Of a stretch of DNA of 43,746 bases, positions 16,677 through 24,092 are shown piece by piece. The notes beneath the pieces are model-generated. The model did no database searches, was not told where the DNA came from, and worked only from the letters and a program-made list of their open reading frames with translations. A program made the translations under genes and the position numbers. Within the stretch, counting starts at the first letter, position 1. Every line of letters begins with the position of its first letter. This DNA is from Myxococcales bacterium (GTDB lineage Bacteria; Myxococcota_A; Polyangia; Polyangiales; Polyangiaceae), in the NCBI GenBank assembly GCA_016191785.1, contig JACPVJ010000074.1:1-43746 (forward strand), read 5' to 3'.

Positions 16677-17888
16677 ATGACGGTGATCAGTGTCGCGCGA
16701 CGCGATCTGGGCGATGCTCGCGGGCTCCAGGTGCGATCCGGGGAGCAAGCGCAGGTGGGCAGCGGGCTCGGCCGACCGGGAGCGACCGAGCCTCGCCACC
16801 TCGCGGCTCTGAGCGCGGCTAGCTTGCCGCTCATCGCGCTGGTCCCAGGCGCACCGGAAGCGTTCGGCCTTCCTCGATGGCTGCTGATGGTTGCTTGCGT
16901 GTGCTTTGCGGCGGTTCACGGCACCGACTGGGTCTTCCCGGCGGCGAAGCTCGACGGCCGACGCGGGCTGATGCGGCTCGAGCTTCTCGGCTGGTGCGGC
17001 TTCGCGGTCGTCGCGCGGGGAGACGCCCCGATGGTCTGGGCGTACGTGTACTTCGCGGTTGCATTCGCAGCCCTGCGCTTCGGACGGGACGAGCAGACCG
17101 CAGGAGCTCTCTGCCTGGCTTGTGTCGGCGCGAACCTCATGCGGACCCCCGTCGACCGCGCGCTCCCGTCGGCCGCTCTCGCCCACTCCGTCGCGCCCAC
17201 CTTGCTCTATTGGCTGCTCGGGCGCTACGAGGACCAAGCACGGCAAGAGCGCGCGCGCGTCGCGAGCCTCGTGGCCGCGGAGGCAGACGCCCGCACTCGG
17301 CGATTGCGCGTCGAGTTGGCTCGAGACGTACACGATGGGACGGGCGCGCTGCTGGCCGGCGCCGCGCTCCAGGCAGACTTGGCCCGGGAAGCGTACGCTC
17401 TCGACCCTACGCTCGCCGCGCGTGCTGCTCGCCGAGCCGCGACGCTCACCGCCCGCGCTGCGCTCGAGGTCCCAGCGCTCTCGCAGCACCCGCCCAGCTC
17501 GTGGGAGGAAGCCTGCGCGAGGCTGGGGGAGATGGCAGCGTTGATCGAGCCGTCCGCGCGCTGCCACTGGCAAGTGCTTCCCGGGGCGCCCCCGCCCAGC
17601 CTGGGAGCGTGGCGGGCGTTGCGGCGAATCTGCAGCGAAGCAGTCGGCAACTGCTCCCGGCACGCTCGCGCCCGAACCGTGACGGTCGACGTTGGCGTTC
17701 TACAGGGCCGGGTCGAGCTCTCGGTCGTCGACGACGGGATGGGCATGAGCAGGTCGGCTGTGGGTTTTGGGCAACGAAGCATCCGTGAGCAAGCTGCCGA
17801 GCTCGGTGGCAGGGCAGAGTGGATCGCCACCGAGGCAGGGACGACCCTGCGCGTGGTGCTGCCGCTCGACGGTGGAGACGCCGCGTGA
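16677..17888 (+). CDS. Membrane sensor histidine kinase, NarL-type (HisKA_3/HATPase_c)
   Basis: 403 residues. Several N-terminal hydrophobic segments (about 45-180) form the sensor, then a short coiled coil (YEDQARQERARVASLVAAEA). The H-box is LARDVHDGTGALLAG with phospho-accepting H219. The ATPase domain keeps the N-box (ICSEAVGNCSRHARA, N325), the D-box (SVVDDGMGM, D352/D353) and the G-box (VGFGQRSIREQAAELGG), so the kinase should be active. Its TGA overlaps the ATG of the next gene by one base. The stimulus is unknown. The partner response regulator is encoded two genes downstream. An ATG at 16677 is taken as start; the first 40 residues are polar and a later start cannot be excluded. Confidence 0.85.
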   Translation: MTVISVARRDLGDARGLQVRSGEQAQVGSGLGRPGATEPRHLAALSAASLPLIALVPGAPEAFGLPRWLLMVACVCFAAVHGTDWVFPAAKLDGRRGLMRLELLGWCGFAVVARGDAPMVWAYVYFAVAFAALRFGRDEQTAGALCLACVGANLMRTPVDRALPSAALAHSVAPTLLYWLLGRYEDQARQERARVASLVAAEADARTRRLRVELARDVHDGTGALLAGAALQADLAREAYALDPTLAARAARRAATLTARAALEVPALSQHPPSSWEEACARLGEMAALIEPSARCHWQVLPGAPPPSLGAWRALRRICSEAVGNCSRHARARTVTVDVGVLQGRVELSVVDDGMGMSRSAVGFGQRSIREQAAELGGRAEWIATEAGTTLRVVLPLDGGDAA

Positions 17889-18862
17889 TGGGCGCGCGGC
17901 TCTCTCGGCCCGCGTTCGCGATCGGGGTGTTGTTCACCTTCGTCCCGATCTTGCCGGCGTTCGCCTCTTCCACCCACCTGAACGTCGTGGCGCGCGCGGG
18001 CATCGCCGCGGCGTGGGTGATTGGGGTATCGATCATCGACACGTTGGGCCGGCAGGGCAGTCGCCTAGGGGTGGTCGCCGCCGCGTGCCTTGCATTCGGC
18101 GCAGGCGGGTGGGTCGTGATCGACTCGGGCAAGCCCCACTCGTTCTACTGGTCGCTGTTCGTGCTCCCGATTTTCGCGCAAGCGCGCGGCTGTTCACCTA
18201 GCCGGCTCCTCTGGCTCGCGACGACGCTGGCGCCGCTGACGATTTGCGCCGTCTTCGCGGCTCGAGGGCGCGCTCTGAGCGCCCTTGCCGCCCCCCTGTC
18301 TCTGGCGGCCCTGTTTCCGATGCTCTACCTCTCGCTCGCCCGGCACGCCGCGCGGTTGGGCCAGCTGGCGCGAGAGCGCGAGGCGCGCGAGGCCGCGGCG
18401 CTCGGCGTTCGCGACGCGCAGTTGCGCCTTCGGGTGACCCGGGAGGCTTCCTCGGGCGCGGCCGCCGACATCGAGGCTGCTGCCGCTCTGGCAGCCCGCG
18501 CCGCATCCGCGCTGGAGGCCGGCGACGCGGAAGGCCCGTCGGTCCTTGCTCGAGCGCGCGCGGCGATCCGGGCAGCGGCCGCCTCGGTGCGCGAGTCGGT
18601 GTGGGGGCTGGATCCGTCCGCGGCGCGCTGGGACGCGATCGAGCCGAATCTTCGTCGCATGGTCGGCGACCTTGGTCCGCCCGGCTCGACGGTGGCGTTC
18701 AGCGTGCGAAGCGAGTCGTTGATCGCCAGCGAAGAGCGCGTGGGGTTGGTGCGTCGGCTCCGCGCGTCGCTGAAGGCAGCTGAAGGGCCCGTGAGGGTCG
18801 GCATCGCGGAGGCAGCCGGGCAGCTCGAGCTCGTCGTCGCGCCCGCAGGGCGGTGTCCATGA
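17888..18862 (+). CDS. Pseudo-histidine-kinase membrane protein
   Basis: 324 residues from the ATG at 17888 (TGATG junction with the active kinase gene). Four to five membrane segments (8-28, 35-52, 60-80, 88-100, 108-150) are followed by a coiled coil and a region alignable with the HisKA_3 helices of its neighbour: here LRLRVTREASSG against LRVELARDVHDG, so the phospho-accepting His is Ser188 and the next Asp is Ser189. VRESVWGLDPSAARW matches the second helix. The ATPase part is shortened and lacks the N-box Asn, the D-box DxG and the G-boxes; it ends LELVVAPAGRCP where the D-box would sit. It cannot autophosphorylate and probably acts as a regulatory partner. Confidence 0.7.
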   Translation: MGARLSRPAFAIGVLFTFVPILPAFASSTHLNVVARAGIAAAWVIGVSIIDTLGRQGSRLGVVAAACLAFGAGGWVVIDSGKPHSFYWSLFVLPIFAQARGCSPSRLLWLATTLAPLTICAVFAARGRALSALAAPLSLAALFPMLYLSLARHAARLGQLAREREAREAAALGVRDAQLRLRVTREASSGAAADIEAAAALAARAASALEAGDAEGPSVLARARAAIRAAAASVRESVWGLDPSAARWDAIEPNLRRMVGDLGPPGSTVAFSVRSESLIASEERVGLVRRLRASLKAAEGPVRVGIAEAAGQLELVVAPAGRCP

Positions 18863-19494
18863 GCGAGGCGATCCGAGTGCTGGTGGTCGACGACGACCCC
18901 GACGTGCGCGAGTCGCTGGAGCAGCTCCTGCGTGTTGCCCCCAGCGTGGAGCTTGCCGGCGCGTTCGCGTGCGCGACGACCGCCGTGGAGGCCTGCCGCG
19001 CAGGGCTGGTGGTTGACGTCGCACTGGTGGATCTTGGTCTACCCGACCTGCCGGGCCACGAGTTGATTCGCAGCTTGCGATCGCTCTGCTCAGGTGCGGC
19101 CATCGTGGTGCTCACGGTCCACGAAGACCGCGAGAGCCTCTTGCGGGCCTTCCGAGCGGGTGCGACCGGCTACTTGCTCAAGGACACGCCCTTCGAAGAT
19201 CTGATCGCACACCTTCGAGTCGCGCGCGCCGGCGGGGCACCCATGTCGCCGACCATCGCGCGTCGAATCGTCGACGAGCTCCGCCGCCCGCTCGCACACA
19301 GCCCGCTGACTTCGAAGGAGAGCGAGGTGCTCGAGCTCTTGACCCGCGGGCTTTCCTACGCGGAAACGGGGCGAGCGCTCGGCATCGGTGTCGGCACCGT
19401 GCAGAGCCACATCAAGGCCATCTACCGGAAGCTCGAGGTGTCGTCCAAAGCCGAGGCGACCGCCGAGGCCTACCGCCGCGGGTTGCTCCGCTGA
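18859..19494 (+). CDS. Response regulator, NarL/FixJ (LuxR-HTH) family
   Basis: 211 residues from the ATG at 18859, overlapping the previous stop as ATGA. The receiver domain (1-125) has the acidic pocket DDD (11-13), phosphoacceptor D58 (ALVDLGLPD), T86 and K108 (GYLLKD). The C-terminal LuxR-type HTH (about 148-211) reads LTSKESEVLELLTRGLSYAE, then IGVGTVQSHIKAIYRKLEV. All residues needed for phosphorylation and DNA binding are present. Tight coupling to the two kinase-like genes makes them its cognate sensors. The target genes are unknown; adjacent exported-protein genes are possible candidates. Confidence 0.93.
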   Translation: MSEAIRVLVVDDDPDVRESLEQLLRVAPSVELAGAFACATTAVEACRAGLVVDVALVDLGLPDLPGHELIRSLRSLCSGAAIVVLTVHEDRESLLRAFRAGATGYLLKDTPFEDLIAHLRVARAGGAPMSPTIARRIVDELRRPLAHSPLTSKESEVLELLTRGLSYAETGRALGIGVGTVQSHIKAIYRKLEVSSKAEATAEAYRRGLLR

Positions 19495-19519
19495 CCTCGC
19501 GCGCTCGCGGCGCCCCCCG

Positions 19520-20413
19520 TCACGGCGGACACTTCGCGACCACCTGCCCGCCCGGACAGGCGGCGGCTTGGCTGGCGCAGCTGCCGGTCATGTTGTTACA
19601 CCGGCACGCCGAGAGCACGTTCGGCGAGCCCGGGATTGGACATTGATAGCAGCACGTATACCCGCCAGAACCGCAGGTCTGTCCGTTGCTCGCTGCGGGC
19701 CCCATCGCGCACTGGCAGCTCGTACTATCTTTCGTGCAGCTCCAGTTTCCAGACGGGGCACCGCCCGTACCGCCGGTTGCGCTGCCCCCCGAGCCCCCCG
19801 AGCCCCCGGTCCCACCCGAACCACCCGTGCCGCCGCCGTCAGCCGTTGCGGCGACGCAGTCCCCATCGCAGGAGTAGTACTTGTACGCCGTGTTCATGTC
19901 TCCCGCGTAGACGGCCTGTCCCGGGTACCCGAGGTATTTGCAGCACGCGTCGGGCGTGGGCCAGTTGGTGCTCGAGCCGCAGGTGGCCGGAATGCCCGCA
20001 TAGCCGCAACAACTCGAGCCCGCGGAGTACCTGATGTCGCGATGGCCGGCTCCACAGATCGGCAGTCCGCCGGCGTCGCCACCTGAGGTATCGGCTGCCA
20101 CGTCGGTCGACGCGTCGGAGCTCCCATCCGATCCGTCCGCGTCGGTCGACGCGTCGGAGCTGCCATCCGACCCGCCCGCGTCCACTCCCGCGACGCCGCC
20201 GCTGGTCACCGTCCCGCCGGTGCCTGCGCTGCCGCCGGCCGGGACGCCGCCGCCGCCGCCCGTGGCTCCCCCGAGCCCACCGCTGCCGCCCGCCGCTCCG
20301 CCCCCGGACGAGGTGGCTCCCGTGCCGCCGCCCCCTCCGCCCGATTCGTCCTCGGAGCTACAGGCGACCGCAACCACGAGAGCCACCCAAGCAATCGGAC
20401 TTTGGCCACGCAT
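19520..20413 (-). CDS. Secreted Gly/Ser/Asp-rich Cys-rich lipoprotein
   Basis: 297 residues. Signal with lipobox-like VAVACSS (Cys18). A long low-complexity region follows (GGGGGGTG onward, then Asp/Ser repeats), of which residues about 79-104 are two 13-residue copies encoded by a 39-bp tandem repeat. Two Cys-rich segments (GHRDIRYSAGSSCCGYAGIP with CCKYLGYPG; and CQCAMGP with CCYQCPIPGSPN) are separated by another GGSGG linker. It looks like a surface lipoprotein with two small disulfide-knit domains on flexible linkers. I do not recognise the domains. Convergent with the response regulator gene. Confidence 0.65.
   Translation of the reverse strand: MRGQSPIAWVALVVAVACSSEDESGGGGGGTGATSSGGGAAGGSGGLGGATGGGGGVPAGGSAGTGGTVTSGGVAGVDAGGSDGSSDASTDADGSDGSSDASTDVAADTSGGDAGGLPICGAGHRDIRYSAGSSCCGYAGIPATCGSSTNWPTPDACCKYLGYPGQAVYAGDMNTAYKYYSCDGDCVAATADGGGTGGSGGTGGSGGSGGSATGGTGGAPSGNWSCTKDSTSCQCAMGPAASNGQTCGSGGYTCCYQCPIPGSPNVLSACRCNNMTGSCASQAAACPGGQVVAKCPP
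20102..20179. repeat. Two tandem copies of a 39-bp coding repeat
   Basis: Copies start at 20102 and 20141 with the block GTCGGTCGACGCGTCGGAGC and differ at only a few bases. Each encodes 13 residues (DGSDGSSDASTDA-type) of the linker in the minus-strand lipoprotein gene. The 3n length keeps the frame open when copy number changes, so the linker length may vary between strains. Confidence 0.8.
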
Positions 20414-20449
20414 GATCGCTCACGATCCCACGCGCCGACCGCCCATGGC

Positions 20450-20469
20450 CATCCCATGAACATGGGATG
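20450..20469. repeat. Palindrome A (CATCCCATG-AA-CATGGGATG), downstream of the exported-protein gene
   Basis: Perfect 9-base arms with a 2-base centre, 10 nt past the stop of the gene at 20480-22159. The same arm sequence recurs in palindrome B at 22196-22217. The loop is too short and the stem lacks a T-run for a typical intrinsic terminator on either strand; as duplex DNA it could be a protein-binding site, or part of a dispersed palindromic repeat. Confidence 0.75.
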
Positions 20470-20479
20470 CTCCGCCCTG

Positions 20480-22159
20480 TCAGTCCACGAACATCAGGCT
20501 GAAGGTGGCCATCGGGCCGCTCAGGTTGCCGATGCCGACCCCACCGGTAGACGTGATGTCGGGGATGCCTGTCAGCTCGACCAAGCGCCCGCCGTATTCC
20601 CCGCCCAGGCTCTCACCGTCGAGCTCCACTTCGCGGAAGTTCTGGTAGTAGCCCGCTGTGGCGCGAAAGCCGAAGCGCGGTGAGAGCCAGAGCTGGAGAC
20701 CTGCCTCTGCCCCTATGCCGACCGTCCACTCGCGCTTGATCTGCCCCGAGTAGAGGTCCTTCCACTTCACCCACGCCAGCTCACCCTGCACCGCCAGCGG
20801 AGTGATGACGAAGTCCAGACGAGGCAACGTGTGGAACACCATCTCGTATCCGATGGTTAGCGGGAAGTAGTTGATGTGATCGTCACGCAGGTACGAAAAG
20901 CCGACGTTCACGAGCGTCTCGCTCGGCCACTGGATCTCGGTTCCCATTCCCAGGTTGAAGTTGCCGCCGAAGGCGACCTTCTTCCCGAGCGGACCGCGAT
21001 CATGATAGCGAGCCGTCGGCCCGACCATGGGGTGGAAGAACTCCGTGGGATACTGCTCCGCCACCGCGCCGACTGGCGCGTCTCCCATTCGGAACCGTAG
21101 CCTCGACGGGCCTTCTTCGCCGCCAGCGCCCAGCGAGACGACCTTGGCAAAGCCCAGGCGCTCCTCGTTTCCGTCCGGATCCCGTCGCACGACCACGAAC
21201 GGCTGGGCGTAGCGCAGGTCGTCGCTCTCGCCGGCTGCGATCCCCACACCGCCCCCGGGCAGTGCAATCAGGCGCTCTACACGTCGGAACGCGGGAACCA
21301 GTCGGGTCAGCTCGACGGCGAGCTCGATGGTCGCGGCTCCCACGGCCTCGAACACGCGACACTTGGCGTGGGCTCCCTGGTCGGCTGCCGATTTCGCCTC
21401 GGACGCCACGGCGTCCGGGCACTCGGCCTTGCGGAGCTCTGAGCGCCTCCTGGTCTTCGACCAGTGCGACGAGAAAGCGTTGTGACGCGTGCCGCGCACG
21501 AGCGAACGAAACGACCCGTCAGCGTTCCGCTCGAACACCGCGATGCTGATCTCGACGTCGAGATCCAGCTCGTCGCCGTCCCACGCGGCTTCCTTTCGTC
21601 GGATCTGGGGGAGCAGCAGGAAGTCGAAGCACTTCTGCCCGTCGGCGCCCGCGTGCTCGGCATCCGAAGCGCTGATTCGCGAAGAATTGGCCCACTTGGC
21701 CCCCGATTCAGTCCCGTACTCGAGCTTCAGTCGGCGCAGCTCGGTTTCGAGCAAGGTGCGGAAGGCTCGCCGCGCGATGGCTTTGGTGTCGATGGTCGCC
21801 AGCACCGCGCGTTTCGGATCTCCGTCGTCTTCTGCGGCGGCGAGCTTGTCGAGCTCGGGCACGTCGAAGAGGAACGCGTCCACCCGCGCGAGCGGGTCCT
21901 TGCGCCGGCAAGCGACCGGCTTCGGCGACGGTTGCGGCGGCGCGACCGGGGCGACGCTCGGCGCTGGGGTCGCTTCCAGTGGGGGCACCCCCGCATCGCT
22001 CGGCACTTCGGGCTCGGCAGAAACGCCGGCGTCAGGCCCGGCGAGCGGCGCTTCACTCGCCGGCCCTTCGGCGAAAAGCGGTGGCGCGACCAGCAATGCC
22101 ATGGCGCCCGTGAGGACCGCCGCCTTCGTGAACCGAGACCACGCGCACCCAGTCGACAT
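20480..22159 (-). CDS. Exported protein with N-terminal globular and C-terminal barrel-like region
   Basis: 559 residues. Signal peptide (FTKAAVLTGAMALLVAPPLFA) then a Pro/Ala-rich linker. Residues about 90-320 look globular (paired LFDVPELDKL, FDFLLLPQIRRKE, then VEAVGAATIELAVELTRLV-like helix), loosely like lipoproteins that assemble at the outer membrane, but I cannot assign a family. Residues about 350-559 have alternating aromatic/hydrophobic strands (FGGNFNLGMGTEIQWP, TLVNVGFSYLRDD, LQLWLSPRFGFRATAGYY) ending MATFSLMFVD with a terminal hydrophobic residue pattern, consistent with an outer-membrane barrel. It is flanked by two matching palindromes (20450-20469 and 22196-22217). Confidence 0.6.
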   Translation of the reverse strand: MSTGCAWSRFTKAAVLTGAMALLVAPPLFAEGPASEAPLAGPDAGVSAEPEVPSDAGVPPLEATPAPSVAPVAPPQPSPKPVACRRKDPLARVDAFLFDVPELDKLAAAEDDGDPKRAVLATIDTKAIARRAFRTLLETELRRLKLEYGTESGAKWANSSRISASDAEHAGADGQKCFDFLLLPQIRRKEAAWDGDELDLDVEISIAVFERNADGSFRSLVRGTRHNAFSSHWSKTRRRSELRKAECPDAVASEAKSAADQGAHAKCRVFEAVGAATIELAVELTRLVPAFRRVERLIALPGGGVGIAAGESDDLRYAQPFVVVRRDPDGNEERLGFAKVVSLGAGGEEGPSRLRFRMGDAPVGAVAEQYPTEFFHPMVGPTARYHDRGPLGKKVAFGGNFNLGMGTEIQWPSETLVNVGFSYLRDDHINYFPLTIGYEMVFHTLPRLDFVITPLAVQGELAWVKWKDLYSGQIKREWTVGIGAEAGLQLWLSPRFGFRATAGYYQNFREVELDGESLGGEYGGRLVELTGIPDITSTGGVGIGNLSGPMATFSLMFVD

Positions 22160-22195
22160 CTGACCGGCGATCCGAACAGCACGCGGGGTCTACGA

Positions 22196-22217
22196 CCATC
22201 CCATGGCCATGGGATGG
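22196..22217. repeat. Palindrome B, 22 bp perfect, upstream of the exported-protein gene
   Basis: CCATCCCATGG joined directly to its reverse complement CCATGGGATGG. It lies 36 nt upstream of the ATG at 22159 and 43 nt beyond the stop of the SRPBCC gene. It shares the CCATCCCATG/CATGGGATG arms with palindrome A on the other side of the gene. With no loop it is more likely a duplex binding site than an RNA hairpin. Confidence 0.8.
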
Positions 22218-22260
22218 GGGGCGCATTGCAGGGGACGCTTCGAGTGAAGAAGGGCCGGCA

Positions 22261-22707
22261 CTACCCCGGGATCTCGGGCTCGACCAGAAGCGCGAGGAGC
22301 TGGAGCGACTCCTGCCAGCCGAGGTAGCAGGCCTCGGTCGGGATGACCTCTGGGATGTTCTCTTGCAGCACGTCGAGCTCGGTCCCGCAGGACACCTTCT
22401 TCAACGAAACCGTCACCCGCATCTCGCCGGGCAGGTTCGGATCGTCGAACCGATCGGTATGCACGATGCGCTCGTTCGGGACCAGCTCGAGGTACTCGCC
22501 GCCGAACGAGTGACTGCCGCCGCTCGACAGGTTGGTGAACGTCATGCGGTAGGTCCCGCCGACCCGTGCGTCAATCGAGTGCACACGGCCAGTGAAGCCG
22601 TGGGGCGGCAGCCACTTCGCCATCGCATCGGGATCGAGGAAGGCACGGTAGACGCGCTCGGGTGGTGCACGGAAGACGCGGTGGAGGCGGACGGTGCCGG
22701 CGGCCAT
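22261..22707 (-). CDS. SRPBCC-family protein (AHSA1/CalC/YndB type)
   Basis: 148 residues. Family landmarks are clear: VRLHRVFRAPPERVYRAFLDPDAMAKWLPP, GGTYRMTF, GGEYLELVPNERIVHTDRF, MRVTVSLKKV and the C-terminal helix GWQESLQLLALLVEP. This helix-grip fold binds hydrophobic ligands in a deep pocket. Members are often encoded beside ArsR regulators or in stress loci; none is adjacent here. No signal peptide, so cytosolic. Function beyond ligand binding cannot be predicted. Confidence 0.92.
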   Translation of the reverse strand: MAAGTVRLHRVFRAPPERVYRAFLDPDAMAKWLPPHGFTGRVHSIDARVGGTYRMTFTNLSSGGSHSFGGEYLELVPNERIVHTDRFDDPNLPGEMRVTVSLKKVSCGTELDVLQENIPEVIPTEACYLGWQESLQLLALLVEPEIPG

Positions 22708-22739
22708 GGCGGCAGCGTATCAGCGAACGCGCACTCGGG

Positions 22740-23330
22740 TCAGTACACCGCCCACGTCACCTCGCAGTGGCCCGCGTTGCACACCGCGTTGGCCTCGGCC
22801 GGGTACGAGGGCGCGCACTCCGGGCAGCCCGTGCCCGGGTCGCACACCGTTGCGGAGAAGTCGGCCTCCTTCGAGGTGTTGATGGCGACGAGGTGCGCCT
22901 GATCGACTGGGCCACCGCACTCGCAGCACGCGTTGGTCCGAATGCGGCAGTCGCCATCGACCGCGCACGCCGTGGAGGGGTGCTTCGCCAGATCGACCAG
23001 CTTGCACTTCGCCGAAGCGCAGGTCGCCACGAGGCGCGAGTCCTGGACCATGTAACAAGCCGGGCACCCCCAGCTGTCGCCGCACGTTGCGCTCTGGTAC
23101 GCCGCCGCGCGGTCCTCGTTCAGGGCCACGATGTCCTCGCGGGTGGCCGCGCCACACTGTCCGCAGCAACTGGCCGGGCGCACCACGCAGTCCGACGGCA
23201 GCTGGCACGCGTCGTAGCTCGGGCCCGCGTCGGTGCCGCCGGCGCCGTCGAGCGAGGTGCTGCCGCCGCAGGCGGCGAACGGGAGCGCGGCGACTGAAAC
23301 GAGGACCACTGCGCGGACGGAGTGAGTCAT
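22740..23330 (-). CDS. Cys-rich lipoprotein with a duplicated domain
   Basis: 196 residues. Signal with lipobox PFAACGG (Cys21). The mature protein consists of two homologous units of about 70 residues: CQLPSDCVVRPASCCGQCG ending in CASAKCKLV, and CAVDGDCRIRTNACCECGG ending in CNAGHCEVT. Each has ten or so cysteines in the same spacing, with a shared middle (DIVALNEDRAAAYQSATCG against HLVAINTSKEADFSATVCD) and a GCPxC/GCPEC motif. It is clearly an internal duplication of a disulfide-rich extracytoplasmic domain, seen in other myxobacterial lipoproteins as far as I recall. The ligand is unknown. Confidence 0.72.
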   Translation of the reverse strand: MTHSVRAVVLVSVAALPFAACGGSTSLDGAGGTDAGPSYDACQLPSDCVVRPASCCGQCGAATREDIVALNEDRAAAYQSATCGDSWGCPACYMVQDSRLVATCASAKCKLVDLAKHPSTACAVDGDCRIRTNACCECGGPVDQAHLVAINTSKEADFSATVCDPGTGCPECAPSYPAEANAVCNAGHCEVTWAVY

Positions 23331-23516
23331 GCTCGCTCGCCGTGCATGGGGCGTGCCCGCGGCGGGCGCTGCAGGGGCTGGCGCTTCCCGCCGCAGAAAG
23401 CGCGCTGGGCGCCGGCGTCAGGGCAGAGCTTGCGCGAAGGTGCGCTCGCGCCGGGCGGTTGGCGCTCGGCGTTTCGGCTGCTACACCCGGCGTGCGACCA
23501 CCACGAGGAGCGTGCC

Positions 23517-23783
23517 ATGGCGAGCGGGTGGGCCCGTGACGGGGCCGTGCAAGAGCAGATCGACGCGACCGTCGAGAGCGAGATCGGCCGCATTCGGAGC
23601 CGGCGGCCCACCACCGAGAGCCTCACGCACTGCGAAGACTGCGGGGACGAGATCCCCGCAGCGCGGCGCCAGGCCGTGCCGGGCGTGCGCCGCTGCATCC
23701 CCTGCCAAGCCGAAGACGACGCGCAACATGGCGCTCGCAGCCTGTACAACCGGCGTGGCAGCAAGGACAGCCAGCTCAAGTAG
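23517..23783 (+). CDS. ybiI: DksA/TraR-type zinc-finger protein, YbiI family
   Basis: 88 residues from the ATG at 23517 preceded by AGGAG. An in-frame upstream reading adds 65 residues of another composition and is rejected. The sequence starts MASGWARDGAVQEQIDATVE, has a four-Cys zinc finger (C39, C42, C60, C63) with IPAARRQAVPGVRRCIPCQ, and ends YNRRGSKDSQLK. Both ends are strikingly like enterobacterial YbiI as I remember it. Unlike DksA it lacks the long coiled coil with catalytic Asp residues, so RNA polymerase regulation is uncertain. It is a single gene, divergent from the Cys-rich lipoprotein. Confidence 0.93.
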   Translation: MASGWARDGAVQEQIDATVESEIGRIRSRRPTTESLTHCEDCGDEIPAARRQAVPGVRRCIPCQAEDDAQHGARSLYNRRGSKDSQLK

Positions 23784-23816
23784 TCGCGCCCGCGCTCGTC
23801 GCGTACCATCCACCGC

Positions 23817-24092
23817 GTGGCACGTGCGCGCGACATCGCCCGCTCCGCGCTGACCTGGGCGGGCTTCGCCGGCGTGGTGCTGGTCGGCGTGCCGCCCATG
23901 GTGCTCGGGTACCCCCTGGTGCTGGTAGACCCGAATCGCGCGATCTCGGACTGGTACTTTCGGCGGATCGCCCGCGTGCTGATGGGCGAGCCCGAGCTCA
24001 CCGAAGGCCTGGGCGAGCGAGACACGCTCGACCTTGCCGAGCGGGTGCACGCGCGGATGCGGGCGGCGCTCGCGGAGATGGAGCCGTCGTGA
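23817..24092 (+). CDS. Internally deleted PlsC-like acyltransferase remnant
   Basis: 91 residues from a GTG. Residues 1-57 (ALTWAGFAGVVLVGVPPMVL, then a DWYFRRIARVLM helix) resemble the membrane segment and following helix of 1-acylglycerol-3-phosphate acyltransferases. Residues 58-91 (GEPELTEGLGERDTLDLAER and on) resemble the extreme C-terminus of the same family, where GxPIxTxGLtxEDxxxLxxRV is common. The catalytic H-x4-D block and the substrate loops, about 130-150 residues, are missing, with the frame kept. It therefore looks like an in-frame deletion derivative that cannot acylate. It is still coupled (GTGA) to the zinc-ribbon gene, so translation may be maintained for that gene. It could instead be an unrelated small membrane protein. 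Confidence 0.5.
   Translation: MARARDIARSALTWAGFAGVVLVGVPPMVLGYPLVLVDPNRAISDWYFRRIARVLMGEPELTEGLGERDTLDLAERVHARMRAALAEMEPS

Noticed and set aside
23355..23367. GCCCGC-G-GCGGGC palindrome upstream of ybiI
   Set aside because: One-base centre and pure G/C; expected by chance at this GC content, and it is not paired with any other signal.
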